Below, piece by piece: positions 15,344-21,783 of a stretch of DNA of 21,783 nt. Each line of letters opens with the position of its first letter. Position 1 is the stretch's first letter. The DNA lies in assembly GCA_025201865.1 (NCBI GenBank), contig MU602759.1, forward strand, positions 38,548 to 60,330. Direction: 5' to 3'. A model generated the notes under the pieces. The model had not been told where the DNA came from. It worked only from the letters and a program-made list of their open reading frames with translations, and searched no databases. The translations under genes were made by a program, and so were the position numbers. The stretch is from Ramicandelaber brevisporus (lineage: Eukaryota; Kickxellomycota; Ramicandelaberales; Ramicandelaberaceae).

Positions 15344-16762
15344 ATGACAAAGAGATCAGTCAAGTCGAAGACGTCAACGAAGACACCTGTAACCAGCAAG
15401 GTAACAGCAGCAGCCTCTATCGAACATTCATCTCGAAAACAGCAGCAGCCACAGCAGCCACAGCAGCCACAGCAAAAGAAGAAGAAGACGACAACGCCTC
15501 CGCCACCAGCAGCTGTCGAAAGTGACGATAGCGAAGACTACAAGGACGACGAGGACAACGATGAAGAAGATGAAGATGAGATTGACACATTTGCATTGGG
15601 TGCACCACCTCCATTGACATTCAAGTCGAATCCGCTTGACATTGCGTTCCATCCAAGTGATGATCTCATTGCAGTTGGATTATTGACAGGCAAATTGCAA
15701 ATGTATCGACTCAGTGATCAGTCCAACGGTCTAGTTGATAACAAGCGTGTCCACAGCATAAAGGCTCATTCAAAGTCTATTCGAGGCGTGACATTTAACC
15801 ACGATGGCTCTCGATTTGTTACAGTTTCTCGCGATAAGAGTTGGCAGCTATTTGATACATCCTCAGGAGCACCGATTCAATCTGCCCAGAAGGCACACAA
15901 TGCAGCCATTAACTGTGTTAAGCAGTTGAATGAAAATGTGATGGCAACAGGCGATGATAATGGATGCGTTAAAATTTGGGACATGAGAACAGCCTCGTCA
16001 GCTGCTGGTTCAGATTCGCTAAAGCCAGCTCAGCAGTTTACAGAAAATGCAGATTTTATTGCGGATATGGCATTCCAGCCTGACAAGCGCTATTTATTCA
16101 CGGCTGGAGGAGATGGATGCATGGCAGTTTATGACATTCGTAAGCCAAAGCCAGTGGCAGTGTCTGAGAACCAGGATGACGAGTTGTTATCGATCCAAGT
16201 GATGAAGAATGGATCCAAGGTGATTTATGGATCGCAGGATGGAGTTATTGGCCTGTTCACATCGGGGCAGTGGCTGGATGTTACGGATAGATTTTTGGGA
16301 CATCCCGCATCTATCGACACTATCTGCAAAATTGATGAGGATACAGCTGTCACTGGCTCATCTGATGGCATGATTAGATACGTTAGTATATTGCCCAACA
16401 AGCTATTGGGTGTTATTGGTGAACATGGAGACTTCCCCATTGAACAGCTGAGAATAGATCACTCGAGAAAAGTATTGGCATCGTGTTCTCATGACAATAC
16501 AGTTAGATTCTGGAATATTAATGAGCTTACGCATCCTCTTTCTGACATTGGCAGCGATGTTGATGATGAAGACATTGCAGTGAGAGACAAGAGTGACTCA
16601 GAAGAAGAGGCTGAAGAGGTTGAAGAGAAAGTGGTCGAAGTGCCAAAGTCAAAGAAGAGAGATACCGCCAAATCCAAGGCAAATCAAGACAAGAAGAGAC
16701 AAAAGGCAGATAAGAACCGCGAGCAAGCTGAACAGCTATCCAGCTTCTTTGATGATATCTAA
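15344..16762 (+). CDS. JIP5: WD-repeat protein Jip5/WDR55 (ribosome biogenesis)
   Basis: The product has 472 residues from the ATG at 15344; the open frame extends upstream to 15203 but without an ATG. Jip5/WDR55 is a nucleolar beta-propeller protein needed for pre-rRNA processing and 60S formation. Residues 1-60 are Lys/Ser/Thr- and Gln/Pro-rich, 60-81 acidic. The propeller spans about 92-405: PLDIAFHPSDDLIAVGLLTG is the typical Jip5 first blade, then SIRGVTFNHDGSRFVTVSRD, NCVKQLNENVMATGDDNGCV with KIWDMR, DMAFQPDKRYLFTAGGDGCM, and the last blade KVLASCSHDNTVRFWNI. The tail is acidic then Lys-rich (nucleolar-type) and ends SSFFDDI, as Jip5 proteins characteristically do. It converges with Pop1 with 67 bp between stops. 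Family assignment secure. Confidence 0.92.
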   Translation: MTKRSVKSKTSTKTPVTSKVTAAASIEHSSRKQQQPQQPQQPQQKKKKTTTPPPPAAVESDDSEDYKDDEDNDEEDEDEIDTFALGAPPPLTFKSNPLDIAFHPSDDLIAVGLLTGKLQMYRLSDQSNGLVDNKRVHSIKAHSKSIRGVTFNHDGSRFVTVSRDKSWQLFDTSSGAPIQSAQKAHNAAINCVKQLNENVMATGDDNGCVKIWDMRTASSAAGSDSLKPAQQFTENADFIADMAFQPDKRYLFTAGGDGCMAVYDIRKPKPVAVSENQDDELLSIQVMKNGSKVIYGSQDGVIGLFTSGQWLDVTDRFLGHPASIDTICKIDEDTAVTGSSDGMIRYVSILPNKLLGVIGEHGDFPIEQLRIDHSRKVLASCSHDNTVRFWNINELTHPLSDIGSDVDDEDIAVRDKSDSEEEAEEVEEKVVEVPKSKKRDTAKSKANQDKKRQKADKNREQAEQLSSFFDDI

Positions 16763-16829
16763 AACATCTGATATGAATTAGTTTTGCTACCCTAGCTATC
16801 AATCCTTTTTCTTTTAAATAGGAGTCATT

Positions 16830-19553
16830 TTAAGATAGTAAAGTAAGTATAGCTGGACTGCAGAATGTGCAGTTCGGATTGCGAACCAGAACATACAGAG
16901 ACTGGTGTGATTTTGACGAGGAGCTGACCTGTTGTCGAAGCTGTGCAGCTCGAAGCAGTCCGGCAACTGAAACTGCACCAAATGCTCTACCTGCACCGAG
17001 TGAGTATGAGTATCTTCCAGTCGTCACTGAGCCAATGACATCTGTGGCCGATGGGATGTAATCAAGCGCTGGATCCTCAGAACTTGATGGCTGTCCATTC
17101 AAGTCGGCAGAATGGTTTTGGTGCTGATTATTCCGTCTGGTTTTGGAGCTTCTCATAATGTATGATAGAGCGGAGGCAGTTGGTGCACATATGGCAGCAT
17201 TATCTACTGGGCATCCGCGGTGAGTAAATGTCAGAACAACTTTCACAAACGATGTACTCACATTCATCTGCACAGTAGAACTCATCCTCTGCTGAATCTT
17301 GGCTGCATGTGCTGCAAGAGCATCCATCACAGCCTGGGCATCGATTGTAGTGGTGCCAGAAGAGATGGCTCGTCTCAAAATATCCACCACGTGATGAGAG
17401 GTCAACATCCACATATTTGAGTGCTCAGCAACTCGATCGCTTGCATTAACAGGTGCGAATGTGTCAGTGTTGCTTTCAGTGTTGCTAGTTGCTGTTTCGG
17501 ACTGAAGTAGCCGACTGAACTCTACGCTGAATGGATGCTGTGTCTTCAGTTTGATGTAGTTTGGCCGTTTTGCAGGTGGCTTGCGTGTCCATGTCGCGTG
17601 CGCTTCAGTCTCTTTAATAGCCGATACGCCTGCAAATGCTGTTGTACCGGGCACATCATCTGGGAAGTATGGCTTTGAGCCGGATTCAAAATGAGCATTG
17701 TGTCTGTCGCGCAATCCAGCGGGACGCGCACCAGCAAAGATGAAGGATTTCCAAAATGCAAGTGCAACACCGCCAGGAACAATTACAGACCAGCCTTGTT
17801 CAGACTCCATTGATGACGCTGAGGCTGGAGTTGAAGACGATGTGTTTGAAGTAGAAGGTGAATAGGCATTTCCACGCTGATACATTAGCACTGGAACAGC
17901 TGGATCGATCTCAGGGTTTCGCATCAATTTTGTGCCAGGAATTAGTTGCTGTGATCGGCGCTTGTTGAGAGACTCTTCAGTCGGCCACTGTTGAAGTAAG
18001 TTGGAGCGGGCAGAGTTATCCCAGATAGACGATGTAGCTAATCCCTTTGGCCACTTAACCATGAGCTGGTGTAAAGCTTGTTCGTCTGACGGACTTGATG
18101 TCTCGTCAACTGGCTCGATGATATCTGTGGTGAGCCCTTGTGATGAAAGTAAATCAGAGTTGACAAGCTGTGGGAATGTCAAGCGGGGATCCTCAGCATC
18201 CAGAGCCAGCATTGAGCCAGCAGGGAGTGAGCCAGCAGTGCGGAGTCGACTAATGAGACGCCATACTGTTTCTGTGACGTTGATATCATTTGAAGCGCTG
18301 TTGGCTGGTCGCATCACACAGCGCAAGATAGCCAGGGAGTGGGGGCCAGTCAATTCAAAATGTGCAAATTGACCTCGCATATCAGTCACGCGAAGACTCT
18401 CATTGGCAATTGCAGCCTGCGATGCAGTTAAAGCATTCAGTACATCAGTATAGGCAGCAGCATGGACCCAAACCAACACCTGCCGACTTTCAGCGCTCGA
18501 CTGTGATTGTGCAAGAGGTCTCCACATTAGGATAGCTGGACCAATATAGCCCATTGGATAGCAGTTTGGACGATAAAAGTCAACATGAACGATGCGAGAG
18601 CCATTTCCGCCAGTCCAGTTTCCATCTCCGCAATCCGAGTCGTTCATCACTGCGATGCTACGCAATAGCCCAATAATCACTGAGCGTGGTCCACTAATCT
18701 CAATAGCCTCATTGTACGAGTAATCGTGCACTGTGCATTTGTGGGTTGCTGCACGATGCAGTGCGCGATGTCCCTTCTCATTTGGATAGTTTGCAAGAAC
18801 AAAGTTTGTGCCCCAAACTCCACCACGAACCATGTGCATTCTCTTTGTATGCCAAATGTGAGTTTCCATCCATCGCTTAGGCGCAGACACCAAGTCTAGT
18901 TTGGTTACTAAATTTATGCGACCTGTACTTTGAGTGCCTGAATGGTCCTTATTATCGTCATCAATCACATCCATCGCATCCTCATCACAGGGTTTCTTTT
19001 GTGACCTTGCCCTCGCCGTTGCTGTTGCTGTTGCTTTTGCTGTTACTGCTGCTTTTGCTGCTACTGCTTTCTTTCTAGATGCTGCCGTTTCAATGAGTGC
19101 TTTACCTGGCATGTAGCCCAATTGACGTCGTAGAAACTCTCTCACTACACTGCCGCCTGACCGCTTCTGCTTCCGCCTGGCTTCTCGTTTGCCAAGTCTC
19201 TTTGGTGCGTTTGTGATCTTCTTTCCACTGCCTTCAGCATCTGGCGTATTCTGACTAGATGATGTGATGCCGGCTGATTTGCGCATTTCAGCCAACGCAC
19301 GCTCTCTCAATCGAACCGGAATACGTTTGACATTGTGACTCGCTGCTCTACGACGCAGGTGACGCGGAAGTGTCTGGAATGCGCGCGCTGAATTGGAATG
19401 CCATGGTTTACGCATTGTATCTCGCATAACCGCAATCTCAAACGCACGAGATGCGGCATACTCAAGAGGCATCAGCGAACGAGGTGCACCGCCAGCACCC
19501 TCCACAGCCGTTGGCTGCATATATGGCGCAGGGCTGGCACTCTTTTGGCTCAT
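16830..19553 (-). CDS. POP1: RNase P/MRP protein subunit Pop1
   Basis: The product has 907 residues from the first ATG at 19553; yeast Pop1 is 875. Pop1 is the largest shared protein of nuclear RNase P (tRNA 5' maturation) and RNase MRP (pre-rRNA ITS1 cleavage). The N-terminal Pop1 domain contains ARAFQTLPRHLRRRAASHNV (residues 57-76) followed by KRIPVRLR, and METHIWHTKRMHMV (about 228), both diagnostic. The POPLD domain at about 585-690 includes GWSVIVPGGVALAFWKSFIF, AGARPAGLRDR and the FPDDVPGT motif. The C-terminal part (about 765-885) has VVLTFTHRGCP and GRAFGAVSVAGLL. An Ala/Thr/Lys-rich insert (about 163-182) is coded by GCTGTT-like repeats at 19015-19060, and Ser-rich inserts occur. 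It converges with Jip5 and is divergent from LETM1. Identity secure. Confidence 0.95.
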   Translation of the reverse strand: MSQKSASPAPYMQPTAVEGAGGAPRSLMPLEYAASRAFEIAVMRDTMRKPWHSNSARAFQTLPRHLRRRAASHNVKRIPVRLRERALAEMRKSAGITSSSQNTPDAEGSGKKITNAPKRLGKREARRKQKRSGGSVVREFLRRQLGYMPGKALIETAASRKKAVAAKAAVTAKATATATARARSQKKPCDEDAMDVIDDDNKDHSGTQSTGRINLVTKLDLVSAPKRWMETHIWHTKRMHMVRGGVWGTNFVLANYPNEKGHRALHRAATHKCTVHDYSYNEAIEISGPRSVIIGLLRSIAVMNDSDCGDGNWTGGNGSRIVHVDFYRPNCYPMGYIGPAILMWRPLAQSQSSAESRQVLVWVHAAAYTDVLNALTASQAAIANESLRVTDMRGQFAHFELTGPHSLAILRCVMRPANSASNDINVTETVWRLISRLRTAGSLPAGSMLALDAEDPRLTFPQLVNSDLLSSQGLTTDIIEPVDETSSPSDEQALHQLMVKWPKGLATSSIWDNSARSNLLQQWPTEESLNKRRSQQLIPGTKLMRNPEIDPAVPVLMYQRGNAYSPSTSNTSSSTPASASSMESEQGWSVIVPGGVALAFWKSFIFAGARPAGLRDRHNAHFESGSKPYFPDDVPGTTAFAGVSAIKETEAHATWTRKPPAKRPNYIKLKTQHPFSVEFSRLLQSETATSNTESNTDTFAPVNASDRVAEHSNMWMLTSHHVVDILRRAISSGTTTIDAQAVMDALAAHAAKIQQRMSSTVQMNVSTSFVKVVLTFTHRGCPVDNAAICAPTASALSYIMRSSKTRRNNQHQNHSADLNGQPSSSEDPALDYIPSATDVIGSVTTGRYSYSLGAGRAFGAVSVAGLLRAAQLRQQVSSSSKSHQSLYVLVRNPNCTFCSPAILTLLS

Positions 19554-19958
19554 GATCAATAGCCGACTTTGCTGCTGGTTTTTTTTTTTGCTCTTGCTTT
19601 TGCTTTTGTTTTTTCTTTAAGCGGCGGCAGATCAAGCTGAAACTGACACAGCAACGCCGCGAATTATTCCAATGTTCTGATGAACGATGGACACGAGGAA
19701 TGCGATGATAAGAATAATGACCGGATGGTAGTTAGACCGCAATTCTACAAGCCGTAGACAGGATGACCGGAACTATAGAAACTCCATATCGGATATGGTA
19801 TCCTTCCTTCCTTCCTTCCCCCAATGGCAGCACATGCGACTTGGAAATCCTGCACGACAGGATACAAATACTTTGTGGGTTTGTTTGTCCTGTTGTTGCT
19901 ACCGTTTCTTTCCACATAACTTTTTTTTTCAGCAAAAAACTTTTTTTTTTCAACTATC
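19554..19958. promoter_or_regulatory. Divergent promoter of Pop1 and LETM1
   Basis: These 405 bp hold both promoters. Pop1's leader is A-rich on the minus strand (T and GCTTTT repeats at about 19579-19618 on the plus strand). A TTCC microsatellite lies at about 19801-19819. Just before the LETM1 ATG are two T-runs, the first followed by CAG (19930-19932), which resembles a 3' splice acceptor, but I could not pair it with a convincing donor. No TATA box or RNA gene was identified. Confidence 0.45.
19801..19819. repeat. (TTCC)n microsatellite
   Basis: About four and a half TTCC units in the Pop1-LETM1 divergent promoter. Confidence 0.8.
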
Positions 19959-21705
19959 ATGCTCCTGCGTGCTTCCGCATCTTCCAAGACTGCTCGGTAT
20001 ACTGCCGTTCCTCGGACAGTGTCGAGTGCCATCGCCTTCAGTGGCGTTGTGCGTTCTCAGCAGTTTGGTCAGGCTCTTGTGGCGAGATCTGCCTTGTCGA
20101 CTTTTGCATCTCCGTCTTTGACAACTGTTCAGGCTCGGAGACGTGACCTGCCCTTGACGTCATGGAGTGCTCCTCTTGGGTCGCTGGATCATGCAAGGCT
20201 ACTGTCTGTCTCGCGGATGGCTCGCTCTGATGACAAATCTGCTCCTCTTCCACCATCGACCCATGTCTACTTGACGTCATGGAGTGCTCCTCTTGGGTCG
20301 CTGGATCATGCAAGGCTACTGTCTGTCTCGCGGATGGCTCGCTCTCTTGACGTCATGGAGTGCTCCTCTTGGGTCGCTGGATCATGCAAGGCTACTGTCT
20401 GTCTCGCGGATGGCTCGCTCTGATGACAAATCTGCTCCTCTTCCACCATCGACCCATGTTGAGGACAAGACTGTTGCGAAACCTGCAGCCGCCAAGAAGC
20501 CGCTGTCGGTTCGCATCAAGGAAGAACTGATGCACTACTGGCATGGAACAAAGCTGCTGTGGCTTGAAATGAAGATATCGACAAAGCTATTGTGGAAAAT
20601 GCTCAAAGGACACGAGTTAACCCGTCGTGAACAGCGTCAGTTGAAGCGCACCACGATTGATATGGGAAGATTGGTTCCATTCTCCATCTTTATCATTGTG
20701 CCATTCATGGAATTGCTGTTGCCAGTGGCCATCAAGCTGTTCCCGAACATGATGCCCAGCACATATGAATCGGCCAGTGAGCGCGAAAAGAAGGCAAAGA
20801 AGCAGTCCGACATTAGATTGGAGGTGTCCAAACTGCTGCGCGAGTCCATGGCTGAGTCCATCAAGTCCAAAGCTGCTGCCAAAGCTGCCAAGAAGCAACA
20901 GCAGCAACAACAGTCTGCCACCACCGAAGCTGCAACTGCAACTACCGCTACTACTACCGCTACCGCCACTCCAGCGCTTCCATCCAAGTATGCAGATGCC
21001 TTTGATGTGCTGCATCGCACTCGTGCCACTGGCGAGATTCTGTCAACCGATGAGCTGATTACAATCTCAAAGGTGTTTGATGATGATCTGACTCTGGATA
21101 ACTTGACTCGTCCTCAACTGGTTGGCTTGTGTCGATTCCTTGGTGCATACACATTTGGCACTGATAACATGCTCCGCAAGAACATTAGCAACAAGATGCG
21201 CTATCTCAAGGCTGATGATCGCATGATTCTCGCTGAAGGTGTTGATGAACTGACCGTTCCTGAGCTCCAGCAAGCCTGTGCCGCCCGTGGTCTGCCATCC
21301 ACTGGTGCTTCACCTGCTCGCATGCGTGACGAGCTGCACCACTGGCTCACTCTTCATCTGGAGCACAAGATGCCGTCTGTTATCCTGCTGCTGACTCGTG
21401 CATTCGCCACTGTGGATCCAACTCGTATCAAGGAGGGTCAGACTTTCGCTCCAGAGGCACTCCAAGCTACCTTGTCGGCTTTGCCTGATAACTTGGTCAA
21501 TGAGGCCGAGCTTAAGGACGACGAGAAGATGGGCACTGCCACATCCAAGCAGAAGCTTGAGGTCCTCGAGCAGCAAGAAGAGCTTATTGAGGATGAAGCT
21601 GAACAGGAAACTCGCAAGGATGCCGTCGAAGCTGATAAGAAGCAGCAGCAACAACAGCAACAACAGCAGCAGCCAACACAGCCACCCAAGGATAAGACTG
21701 ACTAA
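19959..21705 (+). CDS. LETM1/Mdm38 mitochondrial inner-membrane protein, frame broken by a tandem duplication
   Basis: LETM1/Mdm38 proteins sit in the mitochondrial inner membrane, support K+/H+ exchange and bind mitoribosomes. The gene is in two overlapping frames. From the ATG at 19959, frame 1 encodes an Arg/Ser/Ala-rich presequence (MLLRASASSKTARYTAVP) and stops at 20423. The body is in another frame, open to the TAA at 21705, with ATGs at 20308 and 20410 only. It has the family membrane segment GRLVPFSIFIIVPFMELLLP (20664-20723), a Gln/Ala/Thr insert (20893-20980), the ribosome-binding-like domain (about 20985-21410; LVGLCRFLGAYTFGTDNMLR) and a second Gln tract (21642-21673). The shift lies within the triplicated segment at 20153-20459: removing 193 bp, one repeat register, would rejoin presequence and body in frame. 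No GTAAGT/GTATGT donor is present, although weak GT..AG pairs could restore the frame. Identity of the body is secure; start and splicing are not. Confidence 0.85.
20153..20459 (+). repeat. Perfect tandem triplication in the LETM1 5' coding region
   Basis: Three copies begin CTTGACGTCATGG at 20153, 20270 and 20346. Copies 1 and 3 are identical over about 113 bp; copy 2 is identical over its first 75 bp and then cut short. Offsets are 117 bp (in frame) and 76 bp (out of frame). Each copy, read in its own frame, encodes TSWSAPLGSLDHARLLSVSR, continuing in copies 1 and 3 to PLPPSTHV. Confidence 0.97.
21642..21673 (+). repeat. CAG/CAA coding repeat in the LETM1 C-terminus
   Basis: About ten Gln codons in a row near the end of the LETM1-family protein, matching the Gln tracts in several other genes of the window. 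Confidence 0.85.
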
Positions 21706-21757
21706 ACTAAAAATTCAACACCTCACTCTGATGCCATTTCATTGTAGATACACTGTG

Positions 21758-21763
21758 ATTAAA
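21758..21763 (+). terminator. Candidate ATTAAA polyadenylation signal of LETM1
   Basis: ATTAAA, the commonest variant of AATAAA, lies 53 bp after the LETM1 stop codon, close to the window end. Confidence 0.3.
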
Positions 21764-21783
21764 CACCTCATTTTAAACTATTA

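Noticed and set aside
19670-19760. Possible box C/D snoRNA (TGATGA-like and ATGATAA stretches)
   Set aside because: No properly spaced D box or terminal stem could be found.
20153-20459. CRISPR-like or LTR interpretation of the repeat
   Set aside because: The copies are directly abutting, coding, and have no unique spacers; a tandem duplication explains them.

Overview
The window looks like nuclear DNA of a fungus with a compact, intron-poor genome. Most genes are recognisable fungal or eukaryotic housekeeping orthologues (eIF6/Tif6, Psf3, a DNAJC17/Cwf23-like protein, Fbp1, Apn2, Jip5, Pop1, LETM1/Mdm38), each open from an ATG to a stop without an obvious intron. Many proteins carry CAG/CAA-coded Gln tracts and other low-complexity inserts. 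TAA is the usual stop, with one TAG and one TGA, so the code appears standard. An early-diverging (zygomycete-grade) fungus is plausible, but nothing here proves the lineage.

Layout. The left edge (1-157, minus) holds the first 52 codons of an ABCC-type ABC transporter. After a 537-bp divergent spacer come two plus-strand genes: an unassigned helical protein with a His-Gln tract (695-2698) and an acidic coiled-coil protein (2766-3677). Then eIF6 (3788-4522, minus) and a divergent Mpv17/PMP22-family membrane protein (5053-5817, minus). A large Kelch-BTB protein (6077-9127, plus) is divergent to the latter. GINS subunit Psf3 (9225-10154, minus) and a DNAJC17-like J protein (10272-11240, plus) share a 117-bp promoter. 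A 1.3-kb gene-poor island follows (11241-12554). Then fructose-1,6-bisphosphatase (12555-13595, minus), Apn2-type AP endonuclease (13941-15287, minus) and Jip5/WDR55 (15344-16762, plus), the last two with starts only 56 bp apart. Pop1 (16830-19553, minus) and LETM1/Mdm38 (19959-21705, plus) close the window.

Functional links. eIF6, Jip5 and Pop1 (RNase MRP) all act in ribosome biogenesis, and Psf3 and Apn2 act at replication or repair, but the alternating strands argue for independent genes rather than co-regulated clusters. Genes are mostly head-to-head or tail-to-tail with 50-400 bp between them, and many starts are preceded by A-rich, G-poor leaders.

The most notable anomaly is in LETM1. 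A perfect tandem duplication (20153-20459; copies offset by 117 and 76 bp) in the presequence region puts the conserved body of the protein out of frame with its mitochondrial-targeting start. The other unexplained region is 11241-12554, which has purine strand skew, a 10-bp inverted repeat, recurring TTTTAyGTrA motifs and a roughly 70% identical 40-bp direct repeat near its two ends. I found no clear evidence of a wholly new multi-gene system.
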